From positions 102,550 through 166,549 of the forward strand of contig NZ_JAEUYX010000003.1 in the NCBI RefSeq assembly GCF_016798225.1: 64,000 nucleotides of DNA, read 5' to 3'. This DNA is from Anaerococcus sp. mt242 (GTDB taxonomy: Bacteria; Bacillota; Clostridia; Tissierellales; Peptoniphilaceae). A program made the position numbers and the translations under genes. Below are positions 35,249 through 51,011 of this stretch, piece by piece (position 1 is the first letter of the stretch; each line of letters opens with the position of its first letter). The notes below the pieces were generated by a model. That model did no database searches, was not told where the DNA came from, and was given only the letters and a program-made list of their open reading frames with translations.

Positions 35249-36166
35249 ATGATGAAGGTGGAAAGATTGATAAATATTATTTTTTATTTGATGAATAGAG
35301 ATCGTGTGACAACTAAGGAGCTATCAGAAAAGTTTGAAGTATCTAGCAGAACTATATTAAGAGATATAGACACACTAACACTTTCTGGTATACCAATTTA
35401 TTCTGAGTTAGGTGTTAACGGTGGATATATACTAAATAAGAATTTCAAAGTTAATGAAAAAATTATGGATAATAATGATAAAGAAATTATTTTGACTGCT
35501 TTAAATAGCCTAGCGACTGTATATGGAGATAAAAAGATAATTGAAACTCTTGAAAAGATTAAAGGAGTTTATGATGATAAAAATTTAGAGTCAAATCTGG
35601 AAATTGATTTTTCAGTTGCAAGCGAGTCTCCAAAAGTAATGGATAGAGTAAATATAATAAAAAATGCAATAAAACAGCAACTTACTATAAAATTAGAATA
35701 TACTAACTCATTGGCTGAAACTAAAAGTATTTTATTAAATCCTATCCATATATACTACAGATGGTATGCTTGGTATTTTTTAGCATATGATAAATTTAAG
35801 AATGAATATAAGGTTTACAAAGTGGCAAGAATTAAGAATATTTCTCTAACAGATCAGTCTTTTCAAAGTAGGGTATATGTACCAGATATTTTAAGAAATA
35901 TTGAGGAAAAATACAATCAAGAAAATACAAAAATTATTATTCATTATAAGCAGGAAATGGATGTTCTAGTAAATGAATACTTTAAAGGAAGAGCTATTTG
36001 TAATATCAGTGGAAAAATCATAAGAGAAATTCAAATAAAAGAAAGCGACTTTATATCCTTTTCAATCCTTTTAGGATTTGGCGATAAGATAAAAATATCA
36101 TCTCCTGGACGGTATAGAGATAAAGTTTTATCTCATATTGAGAAAATAAAACAAAATTTCATCTAA
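35249..36166 (+). CDS. WYL-domain transcriptional regulator (DeoR-type HTH)
   Basis: 305 residues from ATG 35249, which has AAAGGA eight bases upstream; an in-frame TTG at 35222 gives an unusual extension. The N-terminus is a DeoR-like winged helix (LMNRDRVTTKELSEKFEVSS, TILRDIDTLTLSGIPIYSE) and the middle is a WYL domain (NPIHIYYRWYAWYFLAYDKF, YKVYKVARI). It probably regulates the PfpI-family gene downstream. Confidence 0.9.
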   Translation: MMKVERLINIIFYLMNRDRVTTKELSEKFEVSSRTILRDIDTLTLSGIPIYSELGVNGGYILNKNFKVNEKIMDNNDKEIILTALNSLATVYGDKKIIETLEKIKGVYDDKNLESNLEIDFSVASESPKVMDRVNIIKNAIKQQLTIKLEYTNSLAETKSILLNPIHIYYRWYAWYFLAYDKFKNEYKVYKVARIKNISLTDQSFQSRVYVPDILRNIEEKYNQENTKIIIHYKQEMDVLVNEYFKGRAICNISGKIIREIQIKESDFISFSILLGFGDKIKISSPGRYRDKVLSHIEKIKQNFI

Positions 36167-36169
36167 TAC

Positions 36170-36203
36170 TGACACACATATGTCACTCTTATTATTGTAT
36201 AAT
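36170..36203 (+). promoter_or_regulatory. candidate promoter/operator of the PfpI-family gene
   Basis: TGACA (36170-36174) and TGTCA (36181-36185) form an inverted repeat with a six-base spacer just upstream of TATAAT (36198-36203). No good -35 box is present, which would fit activation by a regulator such as the adjacent WYL protein. Confidence 0.5.
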
Positions 36204-36233
36204 CTAAACTATAAATAAAAAGGAGATTTAAAT

Positions 36234-36848
36234 ATGAAAACAGTTTATATATATTTATTAGATGGGATGGCAGAATTTGAGATAGGATACATCCTACAAG
36301 CATTCAGCATGGAAAAACTATTAAAAAACGGTAGAAATGATTTTGAAGTAAAGACAGTTGCATTTGAGAAAAAAACTATTTTGACTTTAGGAGGTCTAAA
36401 AGTAACTCCGGATTATTCCTTATCAGAAGTAGATTTTGATGATGCTGTAGCTTTGCTTTTACCAGGTTCTTCTAATTGGGAAGATGAAAAAAATAAACAA
36501 ATACTAAAAAAAGCGCAGAAATTTCTAGATGAAAATATTTTAGTGGGTGCTATTTGTGGAGCAACTCTGGCTATTGCTGATTGTGGAGTCTTGAATAAAT
36601 TCAAACATACAAGTAATTCTTTAGAATATTTAACTAACTTTTCAAAAGAATATAAAGGTCAAAAATATTACATTAACTCTAAATCTGTAGTAGATAGAAA
36701 TCTAATAACAGCAAGTACTGCAGGATCATTAGAATGGGCAGCAGATATTCTAAATAGCCTTAAAGTATATCCAAGCAGCAAAGTTAAGGCTTTCTATGAT
36801 TTTTATTCTATTGGAGATAGCAAGTACTATAAACAACTTATGAAATAA
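36234..36848 (+). CDS. DJ-1/PfpI family protein (glutamine amidotransferase-like)
   Basis: 204 residues of the class-I amidotransferase-like fold: MKTVYIYLLDGMAEFE at the N-terminus, a strand ending VALLLPGSSNWE and the nucleophile elbow VGAICGATLAIADCG with Cys in ICGAT. This subgroup includes chaperone-deglycase-like and transcription-linked proteins. A strong AAAGGAG precedes ATG 36234. The substrate is not predictable. Confidence 0.88.
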   Translation: MKTVYIYLLDGMAEFEIGYILQAFSMEKLLKNGRNDFEVKTVAFEKKTILTLGGLKVTPDYSLSEVDFDDAVALLLPGSSNWEDEKNKQILKKAQKFLDENILVGAICGATLAIADCGVLNKFKHTSNSLEYLTNFSKEYKGQKYYINSKSVVDRNLITASTAGSLEWAADILNSLKVYPSSKVKAFYDFYSIGDSKYYKQLMK

Positions 36849-37249
36849 TTATAGTTTTATTATCTTTAATCAAGTTTTATTTTATCTTATTAAATCTTTA
36901 ATATTTAAAACCAAATTTGTATATTATATAATTATAATATTAACATAAATTAATTAAACTTATACTATATTTATTAAGAGGCGAGGAGGAAGAGTACGGA
37001 TGTATTTATAGTTGCAGCTAGGTTACTTTCAGCTGCTTTTTTAAGGACGGGTACGATTTTACAAAAAAAGAAGGCATAGAAAAGAGATAAAAAAAGCTAT
37101 TAGAAATGGTTAATACCCTAACCTAATATAAAATGAAACTTTGCTAACCCGTTAATCTAAATGATAAGAGCTTTTTATAGGTATCATTTTTCAGATATTT
37201 TACAAAATATAAAAACTCCCTTATAATAGTAATTGTAAATTATCAACCT
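36849..37249 (+). other. 401-base gap with an orphan GC-rich leader and two hairpins
   Basis: After about 125 AT-rich bases, a GC-richer tract (GAGGCGAGGAGGAAGAGTA at 36978-36996) precedes a terminator-like hairpin, GCAGCT (37014-37019) with AGCTGC (37031-37036) and TTTTTT. A second T-flanked hairpin (AATGATA with TATCATT, 37159-37190) lies just before the TPP riboswitch. The first looks like an untranslated leader cut off from its gene. I found no riboswitch match. Confidence 0.45.
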
Positions 37250-37322
37250 ATGGGAGCTTTGTGCTGAGAGGAAGTTTTGACTTCGACCATTAAACCAATC
37301 AGGATAATGCCTGCACGGGAAT
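37250..37322 (+). ncRNA. TPP riboswitch (THI element)
   Basis: The conserved blocks are present in order: GGGAGC followed by TGTGCTGAGAGG (37251-37271), a variable hairpin (AAGTTTTGACTT), then ACCAATCAGGATAATGCC and TGCACGGGAA (to 37321). These match the thi-box pattern CTGAGA ... ACC-TGATC-GGATAATGCC. It precedes thiC, as usual. A GGAG/CTCC hairpin (37323-37340) just downstream may be the expression platform. Confidence 0.93.
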
Positions 37323-37372
37323 GGAGCATATTTATACTCCTATAAGTAATTTTTAGGAGGTTTTTTTAATTT

Positions 37373-38668
37373 ATGAAATATAAAACACAGATGGAAGCTG
37401 CTAAACATGGTTTTGTAACTGAAGAAATGAAGATAGTTGCAAAAAAGGAAAACGTTAGTGAAGAGTACTTAGTTGAAAAAATTGCCAAAGGTGAGATTGT
37501 CATTCCAAGAAATAAAAATCACAATTCAATTTCTCCAGAAGGAATTGGCACAGGTCTTAAAACCAAGATAAATGTTAACCTTGGTATTTCAAAAGATATT
37601 AACGACCTTGATCTTGAGATGGAAAAAGTTGATATGGCCCTTAAAATGGGTGCAGAATCAATAATGGACCTTTCAAACTATGGTAAAACTCAAGAATTTA
37701 GAGAAAGACTAATCGAAAAATCTACAGCCATGATAGGAACTGTTCCTATGTACGATGCAATCGGATTTTTAGATAAGGGTCTTAGCCACATCAAGGCAGA
37801 AGAATTTTTAGATGTTGTAAGAAACCATGCTGAAAATGGTGTAGACTTTGTAACCATTCACTGTGGTATCAACAGAGCAAATGCTGAAATCTTTTTAAGA
37901 AACAGAAGAATAAATGAAATCGTATCTCGTGGTGGATCTTTATTATTTGGATGGATGATGATGAATGATAGGGAAAACCCATTCTACGAATACTATGATG
38001 AATTATTAGATATTTTAAGAGAATATGATGTTACTTTATCCCTTGGAGATTCATTAAGGCCAGGTGGTATTCACGACGCAACTGATCCATCACAAATTGC
38101 TGAACTTATTACATTAGGTGAGCTTACAAAAAGAGCATGGGAGAAAGATGTTCAAGTTATAATCGAAGGACCAGGACATGTTCCAATCAATGATATTGAA
38201 ACAAATATAAAATTACAAAAAAAATTATGCCACAATGCACCATTTTATGTTTTAGGACCTTTGGTGACAGATATTGCACCAGGATATGACCATATTACCA
38301 GTGCCATCGGTGGAGCTATTGCAGCAAGCCATGGGGCAGATTTCTTATGCTATGTAACACCTGCAGAACACTTAAGATTACCAGATGTTGATGATGTAAA
38401 AGAGGGAATAGTTGCAGCAAAAATTGCAGCTCATGCAGGAGATATAGCAAAATTAAAAGATGCAGCTGATTGGGATCTTGAAATGAGTAAAAGAAGACAA
38501 AAAATTGATTGGGAAGGTATGTTTGAATTAGCAATCGATCCTGAAAAATGTAAAGCCTACAGAGCAGAATCATCACCTGAAGAGGAAGATACTTGCACAA
38601 TGTGTGGGGCAATGTGTTCTATGAGAAATATGAACTTAATCCTAGAAGGAAAAGATATAACAATTTAA
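37373..38668 (+). CDS. thiC: phosphomethylpyrimidine synthase ThiC
   Basis: The 431-residue enzyme is the short bacterial ThiC form. Visible landmarks are [79 protein letters not shown] and the radical-SAM cluster motif CTMCGAMC near the C-terminus (CxxCxxxxC type). It converts AIR, an intermediate of purine synthesis, to HMP-phosphate for thiamine. AGGAGG precedes ATG 37373. No other thi gene is in the window; TPP controls it through the riboswitch. Confidence 0.97.
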   Translation: MKYKTQMEAAKHGFVTEEMKIVAKKENVSEEYLVEKIAKGEIVIPRNKNHNSISPEGIGTGLKTKINVNLGISKDINDLDLEMEKVDMALKMGAESIMDLSNYGKTQEFRERLIEKSTAMIGTVPMYDAIGFLDKGLSHIKAEEFLDVVRNHAENGVDFVTIHCGINRANAEIFLRNRRINEIVSRGGSLLFGWMMMNDRENPFYEYYDELLDILREYDVTLSLGDSLRPGGIHDATDPSQIAELITLGELTKRAWEKDVQVIIEGPGHVPINDIETNIKLQKKLCHNAPFYVLGPLVTDIAPGYDHITSAIGGAIAASHGADFLCYVTPAEHLRLPDVDDVKEGIVAAKIAAHAGDIAKLKDAADWDLEMSKRRQKIDWEGMFELAIDPEKCKAYRAESSPEEEDTCTMCGAMCSMRNMNLILEGKDITI

Positions 38669-38680
38669 TTTTTAAAAGTT

Positions 38681-38717
38681 ACTCAAGTTTGCTATTATAA
38701 GCAGGCTTGAGTTTTTA
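38681..38717 (+). terminator. Rho-independent terminator of thiC
   Basis: Stem 38681-38692 with 38701-38712 (one mismatch) and TTTTTATTT, 12 bases after the thiC stop. Confidence 0.88.
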
Positions 38718-38831
38718 TTTACTCAAATCATTGATTTATAAAATTATAATTAGATAATATACTTGTAGTCACTTGTTTTTTAATGATAATTTATATACAT
38801 AAAAATATTTAAGAGGGTGAAAGGGAGAGTT

Positions 38832-40487
38832 ATGAAAACAGATATAGAAATTGCAAGAGAGATAGAGTTAAAAGAAATTGATGAGATTTGTAAAAATTTA
38901 AATGTTGATAAATACGATAAATATGGAAAATATAAGGCAAAACTAGACTTAGATTATGCTGATAAGAAAAAAGAAGGTTCAAAATTAATTTTAGTAACAG
39001 CAACAAATCCGACCCCAAGTGGCGAAGGAAAAACCACCATGAATATAGGTTTATCAATGGCCTTAAATAAGATTGGCAAAAGTGCAATCTCAGTTTTAAG
39101 AGAGCCATCACTAGGACCATCTTTTGGTAGAAAAGGTGGAGCAGCAGGTGGTGGATACAGCCAAGTTCTACCAATGGATGAGATAAATCTACATTTTACA
39201 GGAGATTTTCACGCTATAACATCTGCGGTAAATCTTGTTGCCGCAATATTAGATAATCACATATATCAAGGCAATGAAAAAAGTATAGATCCAAATCAAA
39301 TTGTTTGGAGAAGATGTGTAGACTTAAATGACAGAGCTCTTAGAAATATAGTAATTGGTCTTGGAAATAGAACTGATGGTGTTACTCGTGAAGATAAATT
39401 TGACATTACCGTTGCTACAGAAATGATGGCGGTGCTTTGCCTTGCAACAAGCATGAAAGACTTTAAAGAGAAAGTTAGCAAAATGATTGTAGCTTATGAT
39501 TATGCAAATAATCCTGTCACTGTTGATGATATAAAAGCTACTGGATCTGTTGCAGTTATTATGAAAGATGCTTTAAGAGCAAATCTTGTCCAAACTACAG
39601 AAAACACTCCCGCAATCATTCACGGCGGACCTTTTGCAAATATTGCCCACGGATGTAACTCATTAATCGCTACAAAAACTGCTCTTGGTATAGCTGATTA
39701 CGTAGTAACAGAAGCTGGCTTTGGTGCAGACCTAGGTGCTGAGAAATTTAATGATATAAAATGCAGATTAGGTGACCTTAAACCAGATGCGACAGTAATT
39801 GTAACATCAATTAGGTCATTAAAATACCATGCTGGTATGCCACTAGATGAACTAGCAGCTGAAAATCTAGAATATCTAGAAAAGGGCTTCAAAAATCTTC
39901 AAATTCATATAGAAAATATGAAAAAATTTGGAAATAATATACTTGTAGCAATAAATAAATTTGCAACTGATACAGACCAAGAAATAGCATTAGTAAAAGA
40001 ACTTACAGAAAAATTAGATGTAAAAGCAATTGAATCCACAGTATTTACCGATGGTTCTGATGGTGGAGTAGAGCTTGCCCAAAATCTAGTAGAAATTTGT
40101 GAAAATGATAATGAATTTAAATACCTTTATGATGAAAAATTACCTATAAAAGAAAAAATTGAAATAATTGCCAAAGAAATTTATAGGGCAAGAGATGTAG
40201 TGTATACACAAAAGGCTGAAAAAGAAATAATTAGAATTGAAAGTCTAGGTTATGGTGATCTGCCAATTTGTGTAGCAAAAACCCCATACTCACTATCAGA
40301 TGATCCAAATAAAAATATAACTGTCGATGATTATGAAATAACTGTAAGAGATGTAAGAGTAAATGCTGGAGCAGGATTTTTAGTAGTGTATACAGATAAT
40401 GTTTTAACTATGCCAGGTCTACCAAAAGTACCAAATGCTTATCAAATCGACCTGGATTCAAATGGAGAAATAGTAGGATTATTTTAA
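38832..40487 (+). CDS. fhs: formate-tetrahydrofolate ligase
   Basis: 551 residues from ATG 38832 (AAGGGAGAGTT upstream); a GTG at 38817 is in frame but lies upstream of that site. The ATP/formyl-phosphate motif TPSGEGKTTMNIGLSMALN, REPSLGPSFGRKGGAAGGGY and INLHFTGDFHAITSAVNL are all family signatures. The enzyme makes 10-formyl-THF from formate, ATP and THF. That cofactor feeds PurN and PurH, encoded directly downstream, so its position is metabolically coherent. Confidence 0.97.
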   Translation: MKTDIEIAREIELKEIDEICKNLNVDKYDKYGKYKAKLDLDYADKKKEGSKLILVTATNPTPSGEGKTTMNIGLSMALNKIGKSAISVLREPSLGPSFGRKGGAAGGGYSQVLPMDEINLHFTGDFHAITSAVNLVAAILDNHIYQGNEKSIDPNQIVWRRCVDLNDRALRNIVIGLGNRTDGVTREDKFDITVATEMMAVLCLATSMKDFKEKVSKMIVAYDYANNPVTVDDIKATGSVAVIMKDALRANLVQTTENTPAIIHGGPFANIAHGCNSLIATKTALGIADYVVTEAGFGADLGAEKFNDIKCRLGDLKPDATVIVTSIRSLKYHAGMPLDELAAENLEYLEKGFKNLQIHIENMKKFGNNILVAINKFATDTDQEIALVKELTEKLDVKAIESTVFTDGSDGGVELAQNLVEICENDNEFKYLYDEKLPIKEKIEIIAKEIYRARDVVYTQKAEKEIIRIESLGYGDLPICVAKTPYSLSDDPNKNITVDDYEITVRDVRVNAGAGFLVVYTDNVLTMPGLPKVPNAYQIDLDSNGEIVGLF

Positions 40488-40515
40488 AAATTGTAAAATT
40501 TTCTTAACATAAAAC

Positions 40516-40543
40516 TTGCAAAAAATTTAAAAATATTTATAAT
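40516..40543 (+). promoter_or_regulatory. promoter of the purine operon leader
   Basis: TTGCAA (40516-40521) and TATAAT (40538-40543) are 16 bases apart, about 40 bases before the short leader ORF. Confidence 0.65.
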
Positions 40544-40583
40544 ATAAATATATCAAAATTTTAGGGAAAGATGGAGGGGTATT

Positions 40584-40709
40584 ATGAAAAAAATGTGTAA
40601 GAACAATTTTACATTTAACAAAATAAGTGTATTTTCTTGCATTTCATACTCTATCTTTGCTTACATCAAAAAATTAAGATTTCCAATAGGATTAATTTGC
40701 CATGCTTAA
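40584..40709 (+). CDS. short ORF in the purine operon leader
   Basis: ATG 40584 follows TGGAGGGG and encodes 41 residues (MKKMCKNNFTFNKISVFSCI, then a hydrophobic middle and GLICHA). A terminator begins two bases after its stop and purF starts 74 bases later. The order promoter, strong RBS, short ORF, terminator, operon is that of a translation-dependent attenuator, like the one before metY. No codon bias linked to purines is evident, so it could instead be a small membrane peptide. No purine riboswitch is present here. Confidence 0.5.
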   Translation: MKKMCKNNFTFNKISVFSCISYSIFAYIKKLRFPIGLICHA

Positions 40710-40710
40710 A

Positions 40711-40740
40711 AGAGGACCCAGAAAAGGGTTCTCTTTTTCT
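40711..40740 (+). terminator. attenuator/terminator ahead of purF
   Basis: A 9-bp stem (40711-40719 with 40726-40734, one G-T pair) with a six-base loop and T run sits inside the operon leader, so transcription of the whole purine operon must pass it. Confidence 0.88.
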
Positions 40741-40782
40741 TTATGATTTTTGATATATTAAGGAGGTAGATAAGAGTAAGTT

Positions 40783-42126
40783 ATGAGCGGTGTTGTAGCA
40801 ATAAAAACAGATGATTTAATATTAGAAAAACTTTTATATTCACTAAGTTCTATCCAACATAGGGGTCAAGACTCTGCAGGTCTAGTTCTTTCTGATGGAT
40901 CTAGTCTAAACAGGATAAAAGGATCTGGTTTAGTCAACGAAGTGTTTAAAGAAGCTAATATATACGATAAAGATTATAAAATTGGTATTGGCCATGTAAG
41001 AAGCTCTAGGGAAGGAAGCCAACAAGATTATAATATTGAGCCATTAGTTAGTTTTACAAAAAATAATGAATTTGCCTTAGCCCATGATGGTAATTTATCT
41101 AATTATGATTTGATTAAAGAAACTTTAGAAAATGAAGGCACATCTTTTCATACTCACACTGATAGCGAGCTGATATTACTTCTTATATCAAGATATTATG
41201 ATGGGGATATCATAAAGGCTATTAGAAAAACTATGAATATTATAAAGGGTGCCTATTCATGTGTGGTAACCATGCCTAATAAAATAATTGCTTTTAGAGA
41301 TTATCAAGGATTTAGACCCTTGATGCTAGGTGAAGATGAGGAAAATTTAATTATAGCAAGTGAAAATGCAGCTATAGAAATATTAGATATTGAAAATTAC
41401 AGAAATGTAAACCCAGGTGAGATAATAGTAATTGATGATGATGGCCTAAAATCCTACCCTGATAAAGATAGGATAAATAAAAATCATTGTATTTTTGAAG
41501 ATGTGTACATAGCAAGACCTGATGCAAATATTGAAAATGTAAATTCATATATGTTTAGGAGAAGATGTGGTGAGATTCTATATAGACAAGCTCCAATTGA
41601 AGCTGACTTAGTTTGCCCAGTTCCTGATTCGGGAACACCATCTGCAATTGGTTTTGCACAAGAATCTGGTATCCCTTTTGCAGAAGGACTTGTAAAAAAT
41701 AGGTATATGGGTAGGTCTTTTATTAAACCTAGTCAAAAAGAAAGAGATTTAGCAGTAAGATTAAAACTCAATCCACAAAAGTCAGTAGTCAATGGCAAGA
41801 GAATAGTTTTGGTAGATGATTCTATAGTCCGTGGTACTACCAGTGCAAAACTTATAAAAAGAATGAGAAAAGCTGGGGCCAAGGAAGTTCATTTTAGAGT
41901 AACATCTCCACCTTTTATGTATCCATGCTATTATGGGGTGGATACTCCAGATAGATCCAATCTTATAGCAGCAAGATTAAGTATTGAAGAGATAAGAAAA
42001 CAAATTGGTGCAGACAGTTTAGAATTTATAGACCTTGATAGTATGCTAAAGCTTGTTGAAAATCCAGATGATTATTGTAAGGCTTGTTTTACAGGTAATT
42101 ATCCAGTAAAAAAGGATGAAATATGA
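40783..42126 (+). CDS. purF: amidophosphoribosyltransferase PurF lacking the catalytic cysteine
   Basis: The 447-residue protein is PurF throughout: IQHRGQDSAGLVL, IGHVR, PDSGTPSAIGFA, NRYMGRSFIKPSQ and the PRPP loop IVLVDDSIVRGTT. Fe-S ligand positions of the Bacillus type are kept (HCIFED, YPCYYG, YCKACF). But it begins MSGVVAI, where other PurF proteins have CG(I/V) with an N-terminal nucleophile Cys, and the codon is AGC. Stops just upstream exclude a longer start. The oxyanion loop reads AHDGN instead of AHNGN. The glutaminase site is therefore altered at two positions; the enzyme may use ammonia directly or a Ser nucleophile. It makes phosphoribosylamine, the first purine step, and overlaps purN by four bases. 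Confidence 0.95.
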   Translation: MSGVVAIKTDDLILEKLLYSLSSIQHRGQDSAGLVLSDGSSLNRIKGSGLVNEVFKEANIYDKDYKIGIGHVRSSREGSQQDYNIEPLVSFTKNNEFALAHDGNLSNYDLIKETLENEGTSFHTHTDSELILLLISRYYDGDIIKAIRKTMNIIKGAYSCVVTMPNKIIAFRDYQGFRPLMLGEDEENLIIASENAAIEILDIENYRNVNPGEIIVIDDDGLKSYPDKDRINKNHCIFEDVYIARPDANIENVNSYMFRRRCGEILYRQAPIEADLVCPVPDSGTPSAIGFAQESGIPFAEGLVKNRYMGRSFIKPSQKERDLAVRLKLNPQKSVVNGKRIVLVDDSIVRGTTSAKLIKRMRKAGAKEVHFRVTSPPFMYPCYYGVDTPDRSNLIAARLSIEEIRKQIGADSLEFIDLDSMLKLVENPDDYCKACFTGNYPVKKDEI

Positions 42127-42677
42127 ACTTAGCAGTATTTATATCAGGGGGCGGAAGCAATTTTAAAGCATTATTAGATGCTCAGGATGCTGGATATTTC
42201 AAAAGCCAAATAAAATATGTGGTTTCTAATAAAGATGCGGCTGGACTAAGATATGCTAGAGAAAATAATATTGATTATCTAATCAGTAAAGATGATGATG
42301 AAATAATTAAAAATCTAAAAGAACATAATATTGACTTGATAGTGCTAGCAGGTTATCTAGTTAAAATTAGTAAAAAAATCTTAGATGAATTTACAGTAAT
42401 TAATATTCATCCATCCTTATTACCCAAATATGGTGGCAAGGGGTTTTATGGAATGAATGTCCACAATGCAGTCTTTGAAAACAAAGAAAAAGTAAGTGGA
42501 GTTACAGTCCATTTTGTAAATGAAAACCTAGATGAGGGAGACATCATCTTGCAAAAAGAATTAGACATAAGTAAATGCAAAGATGCAGAAGAAATCAGCA
42601 AAGAAGTTTTAAAAGTTGAACATCAAACACTAAAAGAAGTTATAAAAAAATTGGAGGAAGATAAGTGCGCGCGTTAA
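42123..42677 (+). CDS. purN: phosphoribosylglycinamide formyltransferase
   Basis: 184 residues with the GART landmarks: MNLAVFISGGGSNFKALLDA, the catalytic NIHPSLLPKYGG segment (Asn, His), GVTVHFVNENLDEGDIILQ (Asp). It transfers the formyl group of 10-formyl-THF to GAR. Its start overlaps the purF stop (ATGA) and its end overlaps purH by 13 bases. Confidence 0.96.
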   Translation: MNLAVFISGGGSNFKALLDAQDAGYFKSQIKYVVSNKDAAGLRYARENNIDYLISKDDDEIIKNLKEHNIDLIVLAGYLVKISKKILDEFTVINIHPSLLPKYGGKGFYGMNVHNAVFENKEKVSGVTVHFVNENLDEGDIILQKELDISKCKDAEEISKEVLKVEHQTLKEVIKKLEEDKCAR

Positions 42678-44170
42678 TTTCAGTAACAGATAAGACAGGT
42701 ATTGAAGATTTAGCAAAGGGCTTAAGTGATTTAGGAGTAGAAATTGTATCTACAGGTGGTACATACAAAAAAATAAAAGAAAGTGGAGTAGAAGCTATTG
42801 AAATAGATGAGATTACAAATTTTCCAGAAATCTTAGAAGGCAGAGTAAAAACACTATCTCCATACGTGCATGGTGGGATTCTTTATAAAAGAGATGAAGA
42901 TAGCCATGTAGAAACAGTAAAAGAGCATAATATCAAGCCAATAGATATAGTTGTAGTAAATCTTTATGAATTCCAAAAAGCCTTAGAAAAAGGTAATCCA
43001 GAAGATATTATAGAAAACATCGACATTGGTGGTCCATCAATGGTGAGATCAGCTGCAAAAAACCACAAAGATGTTTTAATAGTAACAGATCCAGATGATT
43101 ATGATGAACTTTTAGAAAGAATCAAAAATGATGATTTAGATTTATCATATAGACAAAATCTTGCTATGAAAGCTTACAACCTAACTGCTTTTTATGACTC
43201 AGTAATAGCAAGATATTTCTCAGAATTAATTGGGGAAGAAGGTAAATACAAAACTTACGGTTTTGAAAAAGAAAGTGAATTAAGATACGGTGAAAATCCT
43301 GGACAAGAAGCAGCACTTTACAATGACCCATTTGTAAAAGGTCTAATGGAAAATATGGAAGTAATCCATGGTAAAGCAATGAGCTACAATAACTACAACG
43401 ACCTAAACCCAGCTTTAGAACTAGCTCAAGAACTTGGAGAAAACGCAGTAGTTGCCCTAAAACACCAATCTCCATGTGGAGTTGCTCAAAGACAATCAGT
43501 TTATGAATCATACATCAAAGCCTACGAATGTGATAGTCAATCAATCTTTGGGGGAATTGTTTCAGTAAATGGAATAGTTGATGAAAAAACTGCAGAAGAA
43601 ATGAATAAAATCTTCCTTGAAATCATTGCAGCAAGAGACTTTACAGATGAAGCCTTAGAAGTATTAACTCAAAAGAAAAATGTGAGACTAGTAAAAATAA
43701 ACTTTGATAATCAAACTGTAAAAGAAGAAATCAGATATCTAAACGGCAAGGTCCTTATTCAAGGCAAAGACTTTGGTGAAGATGAGGTAGAAATAGTAAC
43801 AGATAAAAAACCAACAGAAGCTGAAATCAAAGATCTATTATTTGCCCAAAAAGTTGTTAAATATGTAAAATCAAATGCAATTGTAGTTGCAAAAGATATG
43901 CAAACTCTAGGATGTGGAGCAGGTCAACAATCTAGAATTTGGGCATTAGAATCTATAAAAGATCATTTTAAGGATAGAGACTTCACTGGAGCTGTTATGG
44001 GATCAGATGCATTTTTCCCATTCCCAGATACTGTAGAACTAGCGCACGAAATGGGCATTAGCTCAATTATCCAACCAGGTGGATCCATAAAAGACCAAGA
44101 TTCTATTGATAAATGCAACGAATACGATATGTCAATGGTATTTAGCAAGTCACGTCATTTTAAACATTAA
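42665..44170 (+). CDS. purH: bifunctional AICAR formyltransferase/IMP cyclohydrolase
   Basis: 501 residues from GTG 42665 (GGAGGAA upstream, within purN). The cyclohydrolase part shows ALISVTDKTGIEDLAKGL, STGGTYKKIKESG and GRVKTLSPYVHGGIL; the transferase part shows RYGENPGQEAALY, ALKHQSPCGVA and GAVMGSDAFFPFPD. It carries out the last two steps to IMP, using a second 10-formyl-THF. Confidence 0.97.
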   Translation: MRALISVTDKTGIEDLAKGLSDLGVEIVSTGGTYKKIKESGVEAIEIDEITNFPEILEGRVKTLSPYVHGGILYKRDEDSHVETVKEHNIKPIDIVVVNLYEFQKALEKGNPEDIIENIDIGGPSMVRSAAKNHKDVLIVTDPDDYDELLERIKNDDLDLSYRQNLAMKAYNLTAFYDSVIARYFSELIGEEGKYKTYGFEKESELRYGENPGQEAALYNDPFVKGLMENMEVIHGKAMSYNNYNDLNPALELAQELGENAVVALKHQSPCGVAQRQSVYESYIKAYECDSQSIFGGIVSVNGIVDEKTAEEMNKIFLEIIAARDFTDEALEVLTQKKNVRLVKINFDNQTVKEEIRYLNGKVLIQGKDFGEDEVEIVTDKKPTEAEIKDLLFAQKVVKYVKSNAIVVAKDMQTLGCGAGQQSRIWALESIKDHFKDRDFTGAVMGSDAFFPFPDTVELAHEMGISSIIQPGGSIKDQDSIDKCNEYDMSMVFSKSRHFKH

Positions 44171-44182
44171 GGAGAAAATTTA

Positions 44183-50526
<6,344 letters not shown>

Positions 50527-50534
50527 GAGAAAGT

Positions 50535-51011
50535 ATGACAGATATTAGAGTTATCATGGGCTCTGCATCAGATGTAGAGATAGCTAAAAAAGTTACTAAA
50601 ATCTTAAAAAAATTTGATATAGACTATGAAGTTTCAGTAATTTCTGCCCACCGTGCCCTAAATGTTTTAGAAGATACTATGGCAAAAGATGATGCAAAAG
50701 TTTATATAGGCATTGCTGGAATGGCAGCCCATCTTGCAGGAGTTATGGCAGGGATGACAATAAAACCTGTCATAGGTCTTCCAGTTGGTGGAACAAACAC
50801 TGCTGGACTTGATGCACTTTTATCAATGGTACAAATGCCAAAAGGAGTACCAGTTGCAACAGTTGCAATAAATGGGGGAGATAATGCAGCCCTTTTAGCA
50901 ATTCAAATCCTAGCCCTAGCAGATGAAAACTTAGCGCAAAAGCTAAAAGATTACAAAAAAGAAATGCTAGATAAAGTTATAGAAGATGATAAGAATCTTG
51001 AGGAAATATAA
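50535..51011 (+). CDS. purE: N5-CAIR mutase/AIR carboxylase, PurE family
   Basis: 158 residues with [41 protein letters not shown] and [18 protein letters not shown], the PurE core. It acts on AIR-derived substrate in purine synthesis. No purK is seen in the operon, so it either works on CO2 and AIR directly or with a PurK encoded elsewhere. It ends on the first base of purM. Confidence 0.95.
   Translation: MTDIRVIMGSASDVEIAKKVTKILKKFDIDYEVSVISAHRALNVLEDTMAKDDAKVYIGIAGMAAHLAGVMAGMTIKPVIGLPVGGTNTAGLDALLSMVQMPKGVPVATVAINGGDNAALLAIQILALADENLAQKLKDYKKEMLDKVIEDDKNLEEI

Noticed and set aside
40490..40782. Guanine/purine riboswitch before purF
   Set aside because: The conserved TATA-flanked three-way junction sequence was looked for and not found; a short ORF and terminator occupy the leader.
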